NCBI RefSeq assembly: GCF_002295115.1
Contig: NZ_NSFV01000002.1
Span: 620,001 to 684,000, forward strand
Reading direction: 5' to 3'
DNA: 64,000 bases
Source of the DNA: Mesorhizobium sp. WSM4311
GTDB lineage: Bacteria > Pseudomonadota > Alphaproteobacteria > Rhizobiales > Rhizobiaceae
In this document: piece after piece, positions 35,988 through 44,633 of the stretch
Numbering within the stretch: the stretch's first letter is position 1
How the letters are laid out: each line of letters begins with the position of its first letter
Program-made: the position numbers and the translations under genes
Notes under the pieces: model-generated
Database searches by the model: none
Seen by the model: the letters and a program-made list of their open reading frames with translations, nothing else
Told to the model about the DNA's origin: nothing

Positions 35988-36329
35988 TCAGAGCCTGTGC
36001 CAGGTCTGGCTCTTGCAGATCAGTCCGCCAAGCACGCAGCCGCTCATCTTGAGCGCGGTGCCCGACAATGTCGCCTTGCCCGAATAGGTCTTGTCGTTTG
36101 CAGGATCGGTGATGCTGCCGGCATATTTGTTGTCGCCCGCCGCCTTGAGCGAGCCGATCGTCTTGCCGGCATATTTGCCCGATTTGAGCGTGATGGAAAA
36201 CGAGTCGCTGCCTGAAATGGCAGCGGTATCCCCGGCTTGCGTTTTCCAATTGCCCTCGATCGGATCGGCCGACGCCGCACCCGCCATGATCAATGTGGCT
36301 GCAAGAGCCAGGCTCACTTTTCGAAACAT
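35988..36329 (-). CDS. Exported DUF2147-like small protein
   Basis: This 113-residue protein has a clear signal peptide (VSLALAATLIMAGAASA) followed by DPIEGNWKTQAGDTAAISG, the typical opening of DUF2147 proteins, and a Lys/Gly-rich beta domain (SGKYAGKTIGSLKAAG). It ends with a Cys pair (SGCVLGGLICKSQTW). GGGAG lies about eight bases before ATG 36329. It stands alone, with its own terminator at 35943. Function is unknown; related proteins are small periplasmic lipocalin-like domains. Confidence 0.72.
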   Translation of the reverse strand: MFRKVSLALAATLIMAGAASADPIEGNWKTQAGDTAAISGSDSFSITLKSGKYAGKTIGSLKAAGDNKYAGSITDPANDKTYSGKATLSGTALKMSGCVLGGLICKSQTWHRL

Positions 36330-36767
36330 ATCTTGCTCCCTTTGGATAGCCGGCCGAATTCTCCGCCTCGCCGGTCTGCCGCTTACGCAAACGTAAGCTA
36401 ATCCAGCTCCTGGCAAAACAAAAGCGGTGCCGCTGCGGAAGATCTTGGCATTTCAAAGCCCCCTGAATTGACGCCGTCGGCGAGGAAATGAAAACGACCG
36501 GCGCGTCCTGTTTGTTTCCCGTGGTTAGCGGAGTGTTGATCGAGGCTCGGAAAATTTTCGTCGAATTTGACGAAAATCGGCTGAATTGCTGGCTTCGTAT
36601 CCTTAACGAATTTCCACGTTTACCTATTGTTTTAGCTTTGTTTTCCTCAAATTAAGCACGCCATTTAACGGCGGATTCAAGCCTGATCGGCATTCTCGAA
36701 AGCATCGAAAGAGCGGCCCGGACAAGACGAACGGAGGCAGCTCTCGGGAGCCAAACAGGGGACTAAA
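36330..36767. other. 438-base AT-rich intergenic region
   Basis: No gene is seen. The stretch 36470-36660 is clearly more AT-rich than the genes and should hold divergent promoters for the DUF2147-like gene (minus) and the Sel1-type gene (plus). It contains a perfect inverted repeat at 36554-36577, listed separately. Confidence 0.6.
36554..36577. promoter_or_regulatory. Perfect inverted repeat, possible operator
   Basis: ATTTTCGTC (36554-36562) and GACGAAAAT (36569-36577) are separated by GAATTT. This 9-6-9 form is typical of a dimeric regulator site. It lies about 190 bases before the Sel1-type gene. No regulator can be assigned. Confidence 0.4.
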
Positions 36768-37034
36768 ATGGCACGTTTTGAAATGCTTGAAGCAGGTTTC
36801 GGCGCCATGGGAGCAACTGCCCAGGCCGACATTCTTTTCGAACTGGGCATGATGTATGCGACCGGTCGCGATTGCGAAACCGACGTCGTTGCCGCCCACA
36901 AATGGTTCAACATCGCCGCCATCAAGGGCTCGGCCCGTGCCGCGGAACTGCGCTCGGAACTGTCGGCCGCCATGTCGAAGGTCGAGATCGCCAAGGCGCT
37001 GCGCGAAGCCCGCGAATGGATGACCATGCACTAG
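36768..37034 (+). CDS. Single Sel1-repeat protein
   Basis: This 88-residue cytoplasmic protein contains one Sel1/TPR-like unit (LGMMYATGRDCETDVVAAHK, then WFNIAAIKGSARAAELRSEL) followed by a basic-acidic helix (VEIAKALREAREWM). Small one-repeat Sel1 proteins are conserved in rhizobia, but their partner is not known. GGGGAC just before the ATG is a modest ribosome site. The long AT-rich upstream region suggests independent regulation. Confidence 0.72.
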   Translation: MARFEMLEAGFGAMGATAQADILFELGMMYATGRDCETDVVAAHKWFNIAAIKGSARAAELRSELSAAMSKVEIAKALREAREWMTMH

Positions 37035-37177
37035 ATTTCCGGCAGGCGGGGACGCTCCGGCCAAGACCGCTCCAAGACGGTCGGGCCAAAACAGGGACAA
37101 GGCTGCGCAGACAGCCAGGCCACAGGCCATGAACGACAAGAATGCGGCAGCCGGACAGGCCCAAGCCGTGCGACGGA

Positions 37178-37215
37178 CCATGATCCCGAAAAGAATCCGT
37201 TTCTTCGGATCATGG
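37178..37215. repeat. Palindromic intergenic repeat, copy 5 (short form)
   Basis: Arms CCATGATCC (37178-37186) and GGATCATGG (37207-37215) enclose CGAAAAGAATCCGTTTCTTC, which has a 5-bp AAGAA/TTCTT core. It is a shortened relative of copy 2 and lies in the long leader between the Sel1-type gene and livK. Confidence 0.7.
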
Positions 37216-37325
37216 CAGGGACGACAGGGAAGGCCACGTTGGGGTTCGCGGCGCGGGGGCGCTGGGGAAACAGCCCGATAGGCAAACAGCCACGACCAGC
37301 CGGAACAAGGCTGGCGTGGCTTTTT
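37216..37325 (+). ncRNA. Possible small RNA or leader RNA ending in an orphan terminator
   Basis: No coding gene on this strand ends here, yet a strong intrinsic terminator closes the stretch. It could be a free small RNA, the 3' end of a long untranslated region of the Sel1-type gene, or a regulated leader of the livK-type gene. The 5' limit given is arbitrary: it is the end of repeat copy 5. Confidence 0.3.
37289..37325 (+). terminator. Intrinsic terminator 136 bases upstream of livK
   Basis: GCCACG-A-CCAGCC (37289-37301) pairs with GGCTGGCGTGGC (37309-37320), giving 12 bp with one bulge and a 7-base loop, followed by TTTTTG. This is as good as any terminator in the window, but the nearest upstream stop codon of a gene is 255 bases away. 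Confidence 0.75.
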
Positions 37326-37416
37326 GCGTCGATGAGGGTCCGCAGGCCCAATCGAGTGGCGCCAATGCGCCTAGACAGGCCCAATGAAGGATGAAATTGT
37401 CCCGCCTCTGGAAGAA

Positions 37417-37437
37417 GCGCGGCCGGGGCGGCCGCGC
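37417..37437 (+). promoter_or_regulatory. GC hairpin before the livK ribosome site
   Basis: GCGCGGCC and GGCCGCGC form a perfect 8-bp stem with a GGGGC loop, six bases before GGAGGAG. It could affect translation of the binding-protein gene. Confidence 0.45.
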
Positions 37438-37460
37438 GTGAGTGGAGGAGTTCTATTGCC

Positions 37461-38582
37461 ATGAAAAAAATGAGTATTTTGAGCGCGGCCATTTTCGGCC
37501 TGATGATGAGTGCGCCGGTGGCATTCGCCGACGACATCACCGTTTCGGTGGTCGGCCCGATGACCGGACAGCTCGCCACCATCGGCGACCAGTTCAAGCA
37601 GGGCGCACAGGCCGCCGCCGACGCCATCAACGCCGCCGGCGGCGTCAACGGCTCGATGATCAAGCTCGACATCGAGGACGACCAGTGCGATCCCAAGCAG
37701 GCCGTGTCGGTCGCCAACCGCATCGTCGCCAACGGCGTCAAGTTCATCGACGGCCATGCCTGCTCGGGCTCGAGCATTCCCGCTTCGGCCGTCTATGCCG
37801 AGGCCGGTGCGCTGATGATGAGCCCGGCTTCCTCGAACCCGGTGCTGACCGACGCGGCCGCCAAGGCCGGCTGGCCGACCATCATGCGCCTCTATACGCG
37901 TGACGATGCACAGGGCGCCTTCATCGGCCCGTGGATCGCCAAGAAATATGCCGGCAAGAATGTCGTCATCCTGCACGACAAGAGCGCTTACGGTCAGGGC
38001 GTGGCCGATGCCGTCAGGGCGACCATGAACACTGGCGGCCTCAAGGAAGTCTATTATGACGCCATCAATCCCGGCGAGAAGGACTATTCGGCGCTCGTCA
38101 CCAAGCTGAAGGATCTCAAGGCCGACGTCGTCTATTTCGGCGGCTACCATCCTGAAGCCGGCCTGATCCTGCGTCAGTCGGCCGAACAAAACCTGAAGTT
38201 CCAGCTGATCATGCCGGACTCCATCGCCTCGCCGGAATTCTGGCAGGTTGCCGGCCCGGCTGGCGAAGGCACCATGTTCGTCTTCCCGTCGGACCCGCAG
38301 GCAAAGCCGGAAGCCAAGGCCGCTGTCGAGAAGATCAAGGCCGGCGGCTTCGTGCCGGAAGGCTTCACGCTGTTCTCCTACGCCGTGGTCCAGGCTTTCG
38401 CCGAAGGCATCAAGCGTGCCGGCAGCGACGATCCGGCCAAGGTTGCCGAGGCGTTGAAGAACGGCACGCCGATCAGCACCGTTGTCGGCGACGTCACCTT
38501 CGACGAGAAGGGCGACCTCAAGAACGCCAGCTACGACATCAACCAGTGGCATGACGGCAAGTACGCGCCGATCGCGCAGTAA
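37461..38582 (+). CDS. Branched-chain amino acid-type ABC substrate-binding protein
   Basis: This 373-residue periplasmic protein (type I fold, Leu/Ile/Val family) has a signal peptide (ILSAAIFGLMMSAPVAFA) and starts its mature part ITVSVVGPMTGQLATIG, with GQQ/GAQAAADAINAAGGVNG-type sequence after it. Cys pair QCDP and HACSG near residues 74 and 98 fits the LivK/LivJ disulfide. No permease or ATPase genes are adjacent, so it must work with a transporter encoded elsewhere. The convergent leucine-degradation genes suggest a leucine-type ligand, which is inference. Confidence 0.88.
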   Translation: MKKMSILSAAIFGLMMSAPVAFADDITVSVVGPMTGQLATIGDQFKQGAQAAADAINAAGGVNGSMIKLDIEDDQCDPKQAVSVANRIVANGVKFIDGHACSGSSIPASAVYAEAGALMMSPASSNPVLTDAAAKAGWPTIMRLYTRDDAQGAFIGPWIAKKYAGKNVVILHDKSAYGQGVADAVRATMNTGGLKEVYYDAINPGEKDYSALVTKLKDLKADVVYFGGYHPEAGLILRQSAEQNLKFQLIMPDSIASPEFWQVAGPAGEGTMFVFPSDPQAKPEAKAAVEKIKAGGFVPEGFTLFSYAVVQAFAEGIKRAGSDDPAKVAEALKNGTPISTVVGDVTFDEKGDLKNASYDINQWHDGKYAPIAQ

Positions 38583-38607
38583 TCTCGGGTAATGATGTAA
38601 TCCAAGG

Positions 38608-38640
38608 AAATGGCCGGGGTTTCCACCCCGGCCATTTTGT
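38608..38640 (+). terminator. Intrinsic terminator between livK and mccA
   Basis: AAATGGCCGGGGT and ACCCCGGCCATTT form a perfect 13-bp stem with a TTCC loop (38608-38637), followed by TGTTG. It lies 25 bases after the binding-protein stop and can also serve the convergent mccA transcript. Confidence 0.85.
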
Positions 38641-38662
38641 TGCCATTCGCGAAGCGTTCCGC

Positions 38663-40648
38663 TTATCGGCCCGCGGCAGCGGTCTGGGCGCTCTGTTCCT
38701 CTACGAACCGCACCAGCACAGTCCCGTCGGTGACCTGCGCCCCTTCCGCGGCGATCTCGGCAACCACCGCGTCATGCGGGGCGGCAATGGTGTGCTCCAT
38801 CTTCATCGCCTCGAGGATCAGCAACGGTTGCCCCTTGATCACCGCGTCGCCCTTAGCCACGCGCACCAGCTTGACCAGCCCGGGCATCGGCGCGCGCAGG
38901 CTGCCGGAAGCGGCGGCCGCGTCGTCGCTCCGTGCCAACGGGTCCGTCACCGCGAATGTGTAGCCGACGGCGCCTTCGAACACCGTGATGTGGCCAGGCC
39001 AGCGGGCAAGGCGCGGAGCGGCGCGAAAATCATGCGAATTGGTGCTGTCATAGGGCGCATCGAGCGCCACCTGGAAGCGCCCGTCCGGCCGCACTGAAAC
39101 CTTTGCCAGTATATCGGCCTCGCCGAACTTCAGCCGCGTGCGCCGCGCCACGCCGTGGAAATGCGCGTAGCCGGAAAGCGACGACCATGGGTCGTTCGAT
39201 GGCGGCAAGGCTGCTGCGCCGGAGGCGGCAAGGGCTGCTGCCGAGACAATTTCGCCGGTCGGCAGCGCGACGCCGGTCAGTGCCGCCTGATGTCTGCCGA
39301 TCAGGCCGGTGTCGACATCACCAGCACAAAAGTCGGGATCGGCGGCAAGGGCGGCAAGGAAACCGGTGTTGACGGTGGAACCGGCGATTTCGGTCCGCGA
39401 CAGCGCCGCGCCGAGCGCTTCCAGCGCTGCTTGCCTGTCCTTTGCATGAACCACCAGCTTGGCGATCATCGGATCGTAATAGGGCGAGATGGCATCGCCG
39501 GCCCGCACGCCGGTCTCGACGCGCATCGTGGCGCCCTCGCAGGCCGCCTCAGGGAACTTCAGATGATGCAGCGTGCCCGTTGCGGGCAGGAACCCCTTTG
39601 CCGCATCCTCGGCATAGATGCGCGCCTCCAGGGCATGACCGCTCAGCGCGATCTCGCTCTGCGTCTTCGGCAGCTTTTCGCCGCTGGCAACCCGCAGCTG
39701 CCACTCGACCAGATCGGTGCCGGTGACCATTTCGGTGACGGGATGCTCGACCTGCAGGCGGGTGTTCATCTCCATGAACCAGAAGCGGTCGGGCTTGAGG
39801 CCTTGCGAGGCATCGACGATGAATTCGATGGTGCCGGCGCCTGAGTAGCCGATCGCCTTGGCGGCCTTCACTGCCGCTTCCGTCATCGCCTTGCGCAGCG
39901 CCGGCGTCATGCCGGGGGCAGGGGCTTCCTCGATCACCTTCTGGTGGCGGCGCTGCGCCGAGCAGTCGCGTTCGTAGAGATGCACCGCGTTGCCGAAATT
40001 GTCGCCGAACACCTGCACTTCTATGTGCCGTGGCTTGTCGACATATTTTTCGACAAGCACGCGGTCGTCGCCGAAAGCAGCCTTTGCCTCGCGCCGGGCG
40101 CTGGACAGCGCCTCGGAGAAATCATCGGGATGCTCGACGCGCCGCATGCCCTTGCCGCCGCCGCCGGCGCGCGCCTTGATCAGCACGGGATAGCCGATCT
40201 CGCGTGCCTTGGAGGCGAGCAGCACGATCTCCTGCGCTTCGCCATGATAGCCTGGAACGACGGGAACGCCGGCTTTCTCCATCAGCCGCTTGGCGGCGTC
40301 CTTCAGCCCCATGGCGCGGATCGAGGCCGCCGATGGGCCGATGAAGGTGAGCCCCGCCGCCACCACCTGGTCGACGAAATCAGGATTTTCCGACAGGAAG
40401 CCGTAACCGGGATGGATGGCCTGCGTCCCCGTCGAAAGCGCCGCCGCAACAATCCGGTCCCCCCGCAAGTAACTCTCACCGACCGGCGAGGGGCCGATGT
40501 GAACGGCCTCGTCGGCCATCTCGACATGCAGGGATTTCGCGTCGGCGTCAGAATAGACGGCGACGGTGTGCACGCCCATCTTGCGGGCCGTGCGGATGAC
40601 ACGGCAGGCGATCTCGCCCCGATTGGCGATCAGGATCTTGCTGAACAT
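38663..40648 (-). CDS. mccA: Methylcrotonyl-CoA carboxylase, biotin-containing alpha subunit
   Basis: This 661-residue subunit has an N-terminal biotin carboxylase (MFSKILIANRGEIACRVIRT, GYGFLSEN, glycine-rich KARAGGGGKGMR, FMEMNTRLQVEHPVTE), a linker domain, and a C-terminal biotinyl domain with the biotin Lys in LEAMKMEHTI. With the beta subunit at 41845-43452 it carboxylates 3-methylcrotonyl-CoA in leucine breakdown. The same fold serves propionyl- and acetyl-CoA carboxylases, but the mccB and ivd neighbours favour methylcrotonyl-CoA. It is the last gene of the minus-strand run. Confidence 0.92.
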   Translation of the reverse strand: MFSKILIANRGEIACRVIRTARKMGVHTVAVYSDADAKSLHVEMADEAVHIGPSPVGESYLRGDRIVAAALSTGTQAIHPGYGFLSENPDFVDQVVAAGLTFIGPSAASIRAMGLKDAAKRLMEKAGVPVVPGYHGEAQEIVLLASKAREIGYPVLIKARAGGGGKGMRRVEHPDDFSEALSSARREAKAAFGDDRVLVEKYVDKPRHIEVQVFGDNFGNAVHLYERDCSAQRRHQKVIEEAPAPGMTPALRKAMTEAAVKAAKAIGYSGAGTIEFIVDASQGLKPDRFWFMEMNTRLQVEHPVTEMVTGTDLVEWQLRVASGEKLPKTQSEIALSGHALEARIYAEDAAKGFLPATGTLHHLKFPEAACEGATMRVETGVRAGDAISPYYDPMIAKLVVHAKDRQAALEALGAALSRTEIAGSTVNTGFLAALAADPDFCAGDVDTGLIGRHQAALTGVALPTGEIVSAAALAASGAAALPPSNDPWSSLSGYAHFHGVARRTRLKFGEADILAKVSVRPDGRFQVALDAPYDSTNSHDFRAAPRLARWPGHITVFEGAVGYTFAVTDPLARSDDAAAASGSLRAPMPGLVKLVRVAKGDAVIKGQPLLILEAMKMEHTIAAPHDAVVAEIAAEGAQVTDGTVLVRFVEEQSAQTAAAGR

Positions 40649-40774
40649 GGAGCCTCCGTAGCCAGGCCTTGCTGAAAGCGACGCAGGCGTTCCTTCGCGC
40701 CCCCTCTGGGTCGCAAACCTATATGGATAGGCTTTCCGTTTGCCGGATGCTGCCTTGCAGTTCGGCACTTGATA

Positions 40775-40805
40775 TAGAGCGCCCCCTTACCAAGGGAGCG
40801 CTCTA
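40775..40805. repeat. Hairpin between small exported gene and mccA
   Basis: TAGAGCGC (40775-40782) and GCGCTCTA (40798-40805) with inner CCCTT/AAGGG give a nearly perfect 13-bp stem with one mismatch and a 3-base loop. No T-run follows on the minus strand. It may modulate read-through from the upstream operon genes into mccA. Confidence 0.55.
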
Positions 40806-40823
40806 CGAGCGAAGCGCATGTGC

Positions 40824-41192
40824 CTATTTCGATGCCGAGATCGCGCAGCCGCCACTTGCGGTCTTTAGCTTCCAACGCGTCAATCCAGCCTGGCAGTTGC
40901 GCAGCGCCATCTCCTCCGCGGCCTTCTGGGAAGGTGCGTTGAGCTTCGTCCCGCAGATGATGTAGAGGTCGACGACTCGCGAATAAAAGGTCGCGGCGTA
41001 GGCCGAATGACCGCTCGCCGCAACGTAGCCCTTGTAGGCAACGTTGCATTCGCCCGAGCCCACGGTCGGCGGAAAACGCACGTCTCCCTTGCTTCCTGCG
41101 AGTGATCCGGCCTGGCCGGCGCCAGCTGTGGTGAATATTAGTATGGATGCAAGTATCGAGGCAGCCATCCCCCGGCAATATTTCAGTTCCAT
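40824..41192 (-). CDS. Small exported protein of unknown function
   Basis: The 122-residue protein has a signal peptide (AASILASILIFTTAGAGQAGS) and a mature domain with conserved-looking Cys (SGECNVAYKGYVAAS, IICGTK, NCQAG, GGCAI). The pattern AAEEMALRNCQAG near the end recalls the repeat of DUF4189-type exported domains, but I cannot confirm it. It lies between the macrodomain gene and mccA, all on the minus strand. Start 41192 was chosen to begin at the signal; 41219 is possible. Its presence in a cytoplasmic catabolic operon is unexplained. Confidence 0.6.
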   Translation of the reverse strand: MELKYCRGMAASILASILIFTTAGAGQAGSLAGSKGDVRFPPTVGSGECNVAYKGYVAASGHSAYAATFYSRVVDLYIICGTKLNAPSQKAAEEMALRNCQAGLTRWKLKTASGGCAISASK

Positions 41193-41312
41193 TCCCACCC
41201 TGTCCCCATTGCATTGCACGGGACAAGCAGTAGCGAATATTTTGTCTCGACGCCAGTTCGCCAGCGGAGATTCGACGCTGCCTATGCTGATGAATCGATT
41301 GGTCCATACAGT

Positions 41313-41843
41313 TCAACCCTTCCGGAGCGCAGCAACGGTTCGCCGGTATAGTTCCGCCGTATGCTCGTCGAAGCAGCAGAAGATGACGGTTTCGGGCATG
41401 GGTTTCTCTTCAATGATCATGCTGACAGTACCGACGGCGATTTCGGTCGCCTCAGCCCTGGGGTAGCGGTAAACACCGGTCGAGATCGCGGGAAACGCCA
41501 CCGAATGGCAATCATTGGCGGTCGCGAGTTCCAGCGACCTGCGATAGCAAGAGGCCAGCAGTTCGGCTTCGCCCTTGCCGCCGCCCTGCCAGACCGGCCC
41601 GACCGTGTGGATGACATGTCGAGCCGGCAGCTTGTAACCCTTGGTGATCTTGGCGTCGCCGACCCTGCATCCGTTCAACATCCGGCATTCGACCTCGAGC
41701 TCACGACCCGCCGCGCGGTGGATGGCGCCATCGACTCCACCGCCGCCGAGAAGCGAGGTGTTGGCGGCATTGACGATGGCGTCGACATCCAGCTTCGTGA
41801 TGTCCCCGGTGTGAATGCGGATCCTGTCCAACGCCTTGCTCAT
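41313..41843 (-). CDS. Macrodomain protein, O-acetyl-ADP-ribose deacetylase type
   Basis: This 176-residue protein is a single macrodomain of the MacroD/YmdB class: [20 protein letters not shown] with the conserved Asn and Gly-rich loop, [20 protein letters not shown], and [12 protein letters not shown] near the C-terminal third. Such enzymes hydrolyse O-acetyl-ADP-ribose and sometimes ADP-ribose on proteins. Its ATG comes one base after the mccB stop, with AGGA seven bases upstream, so translation must be coupled to mccB. A role tied to acyl-CoA metabolism is suggested by this coupling alone. Confidence 0.92.
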   Translation of the reverse strand: MSKALDRIRIHTGDITKLDVDAIVNAANTSLLGGGGVDGAIHRAAGRELEVECRMLNGCRVGDAKITKGYKLPARHVIHTVGPVWQGGGKGEAELLASCYRRSLELATANDCHSVAFPAISTGVYRYPRAEATEIAVGTVSMIIEEKPMPETVIFCCFDEHTAELYRRTVAALRKG

Positions 41844-41844
41844 C

Positions 41845-43452
41845 TCACATCCTGAACACGCCGAAGCGCGTGTCCTCGATCTCGGCGTTGAGCGACGCGG
41901 AAAGGCTGAGCGCCAGCACCTCGCGCGTCTTCGCCGGATCGATGATGCCGTCGTCCCAGAGGCGGGCCGACGAGTAGAGCGGATGGCCCTCATGCTCGTA
42001 TTTCATCAGGATCGGCTTCTTGAATTTCGCTTCCTCCTCGGCGCTCCACTCGCCGCCCTTGCGCTCGATGCCTTCGCGCTTGACCATGGCGAGCACGGTT
42101 GCCGCCTGTTCGCCGCCCATCACCGAGATGCGCGCATTCGGCCACATCCACAGGAAGCGCGGCGAGTAAGCGCGGCCGCACATGCCGTAATTGCCGGCGC
42201 CGAACGAGCCGCCGATGATCACGGTCACCTTCGGCACCCTGGCGGTGGCAACCGCCATCACCAGCTTGGCGCCATCCTTGGCAATGCCGCCGGCCTCGTA
42301 TTTCCGGCCGACCATGAAGCCGGTGATGTTCTGCAGAAAGACCAGCGGGATCCCGCGCTGGCAGCACAGCTCGATGAAATGCGCGCCCTTCAGCGCGCTT
42401 TCGGAAAACAGCACGCCATTGTTGGCGATGATGCCGACCGGCATGCCGTGGAGATGGGCAAAACCGGTGATCAGCGTCGTGCCGTAATTCTGCTTGAACT
42501 CGTCGAACTCGGAACCGTCGACGAGGCGCGCGATCACCTCGCGCACGTCATAGGGCTGGCGCAAATCGGTCGGCACGACGCCGTAGAGTTCATCCGCCGG
42601 ATGAAGCGGCGGAATCGATCTCTGTAAGTTCAGGCTTACGGTCTTGTTCCGATTCAGGTTTTTGACTATGCGCCGGCAGATGGCGAGCGCATGTTCGTCG
42701 TCCATCGCATAGTGGTCGGCAACGCCGGAGAGCCGCGTATGCACATCCGCGCCCCCCAGATCCTCGGCGCTGACGTCCTCGCCGGTGGCCGCCTTCACCA
42801 GCGGTGGGCCGCCGAGAAAAATGGTTGCCTGGTTGCGCACCATGATCGTCTCGTCCGACATCGCCGGCACATAGGCGCCTCCGGCCGTGCAGGACCCCAT
42901 GACACAGGCGATCTGCGGGATGCCGGCAGCCGACATGTTGGCCTGGTTGTAGAAGATGCGGCCGAAATGCTCGCGGTCGGGAAACACCTCGTCCTGGTTG
43001 GGCAGATTGGCGCCGCCGCTGTCGACCAGATAGATGCAGGGCAGATTGTTCTGCAGCGCGATTTCCTGCGCGCGCAGATGCTTTTTCACCGTCAATGGAT
43101 AGTAGGTGCCGCCCTTCACCGTGGCATCGTTGACGACGACCATCACCTCGGTGCCCTCGACCCGGCCGACGCCGGCGATCATGCCGGCCGAGGAAATCTC
43201 CTCGCCATACATCGACCACGCCGCGAACTGGCCGATCTCGAGGAAGGGCGAACCAGTGTCGAGCAATTGTGCCAGGCGTTCGCGCGGCAGCAGCTTGCCA
43301 CGCGAAATATGGCGCTCGCGCGCCTCCTCCGAGCCGCCGCGCTCGACGGTCACGGCCTTTTCGGCGATGTCGGCGACCAGCGCGCGCATGCGATCGGCAT
43401 TGGCGCGGAAGATGTCGGAGGAGGGGGAGATCTGAGTCTGCAGGACGGCCAT
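41845..43452 (-). CDS. mccB: Methylcrotonyl-CoA carboxylase beta subunit
   Basis: The 535-residue carboxyltransferase subunit has the crotonase-type N- and C-domains ([78 protein letters not shown]). The sequence NITGFMVG and length match methylcrotonyl-CoA rather than propionyl-CoA carboxylases. The gene overlaps or abuts ivd: a GTG at 43458 would overlap the ivd stop by four bases (GTGA), and ATG 43452 starts two codons later. It transfers carboxyl from biotin on MccA. Confidence 0.94.
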   Translation of the reverse strand: MAVLQTQISPSSDIFRANADRMRALVADIAEKAVTVERGGSEEARERHISRGKLLPRERLAQLLDTGSPFLEIGQFAAWSMYGEEISSAGMIAGVGRVEGTEVMVVVNDATVKGGTYYPLTVKKHLRAQEIALQNNLPCIYLVDSGGANLPNQDEVFPDREHFGRIFYNQANMSAAGIPQIACVMGSCTAGGAYVPAMSDETIMVRNQATIFLGGPPLVKAATGEDVSAEDLGGADVHTRLSGVADHYAMDDEHALAICRRIVKNLNRNKTVSLNLQRSIPPLHPADELYGVVPTDLRQPYDVREVIARLVDGSEFDEFKQNYGTTLITGFAHLHGMPVGIIANNGVLFSESALKGAHFIELCCQRGIPLVFLQNITGFMVGRKYEAGGIAKDGAKLVMAVATARVPKVTVIIGGSFGAGNYGMCGRAYSPRFLWMWPNARISVMGGEQAATVLAMVKREGIERKGGEWSAEEEAKFKKPILMKYEHEGHPLYSSARLWDDGIIDPAKTREVLALSLSASLNAEIEDTRFGVFRM

Positions 43453-43454
43453 GC

Positions 43455-44618
43455 TCACACCCCCTCCGCCATGATCTCGCGGCCGATGAGCCAGCGCCGG
43501 ATTTCGCTGGTGCCGGCGCCGATCTCGTAAAGCTTGGCGTCGCGCAGCAGCCGGCCGGTCGGATAATCGTTGATGTAGCCGTTGCCGCCCAGCAGCTGGA
43601 TGGCGTCCAACGCCATCTGCGTCGCCTTTTCGGCGGCGAACAAAACACAGCCGGCGGCGTCCTTGCGGGTGGTCTGGCCGCGGTCGCAGGCGGCCGCGAC
43701 GGCGTAGACGTAGGCGCGCGCGGCGTTCATCACCGTGTACATGTCGGCAAGCTTGCCTTGCACCAGCTGAAACTCGCCGATCGGCTGGCCGAACTGCTTG
43801 CGTTCGTGCACATAGGGAATCACCACGTCGAGGCAGGCTGCCATCAGGCCGATCGGGCCGCCGGCGAGCACCGTGCGCTCATAGTCTAGGCCCGACATCA
43901 GCACCTCGACGCCGCGTCCTTCCTCATGCAGCAAATTGTCGAACGGCACCTCGACATTTTCAAACACCAGTTCGCCGGTGCTGGAACCGCGCATGCCGAG
44001 CTTGTCGAGTTTCTGCGCCACGGAAAACCCTGCAAAAGCCTTTTCGACGATGAAGGCGGTGATGCCGCGCGATTTCCGCTCCGGATCGGTCTTGGCATAG
44101 ACAACCAGCGTATCCGCGTCCGGGCCGTTGGTGATCCACATCTTGGTGCCGTTGAGCACATAGCGGTCATTGCGCTTTTCGGCGCGCAGTTTGAGCGAGA
44201 CGACGTCCGAGCCGGCGCCGGATTCAGACATCGCCAACGCGCCGACACGCTCGCCCGAACACAGCGGCGGCAGGAACTTTTCCTTCTGCGCCGGCGTCGC
44301 CCAGCGGTTGATCTGGTTGACGCAGAGGTTGGAGTGGGCGCCGTAGGAAAGACCGACCGAAGCCGACGCGCGGGAGATTTCCTCCACCGCAATCACATGG
44401 GCGAGATAACCCATGCCGCTGCCGCCGAAATCGGGATCGGCGGTGATGCCGAGCAGGCCGAGTTCGCCGAGCTCGCGCCACAGATGCACCGGAAATTCGT
44501 TCTGGCGGTCGATATCGCCGGCGATCGGGGCGATCCTGTCCTGGGCGAAGCGCCGCACCATATCGCGCAGCGCCTCGATGTCCTCGTCATGCCCGAAGCT
44601 GAGCGTGTTGGTGTACAT
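43455..44618 (-). CDS. ivd: Isovaleryl-CoA dehydrogenase
   Basis: This 387-residue acyl-CoA dehydrogenase has the family signatures [17 protein letters not shown] and [20 protein letters not shown]. The catalytic Glu of isovaleryl-CoA dehydrogenases sits earlier than in other members ([11 protein letters not shown]), and that segment is present. It oxidises isovaleryl-CoA to 3-methylcrotonyl-CoA and passes electrons to ETF and then ETF-QO. ATG 44618 follows a 74-base gap after the TetR gene that contains repeat copy 6. It is the first catabolic gene of the leucine run. Confidence 0.94.
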   Translation of the reverse strand: MYTNTLSFGHDEDIEALRDMVRRFAQDRIAPIAGDIDRQNEFPVHLWRELGELGLLGITADPDFGGSGMGYLAHVIAVEEISRASASVGLSYGAHSNLCVNQINRWATPAQKEKFLPPLCSGERVGALAMSESGAGSDVVSLKLRAEKRNDRYVLNGTKMWITNGPDADTLVVYAKTDPERKSRGITAFIVEKAFAGFSVAQKLDKLGMRGSSTGELVFENVEVPFDNLLHEEGRGVEVLMSGLDYERTVLAGGPIGLMAACLDVVIPYVHERKQFGQPIGEFQLVQGKLADMYTVMNAARAYVYAVAAACDRGQTTRKDAAGCVLFAAEKATQMALDAIQLLGGNGYINDYPTGRLLRDAKLYEIGAGTSEIRRWLIGREIMAEGV

Positions 44619-44633
44619 GGCGTTCCTCCCGCC

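Noticed and set aside
37129-37281. Short frame MNDKNAAAGQ... between the Sel1-type gene and livK
   Set aside because: About 50 codons that run straight through palindromic repeat copy 5, with no ribosome site and no conserved look.
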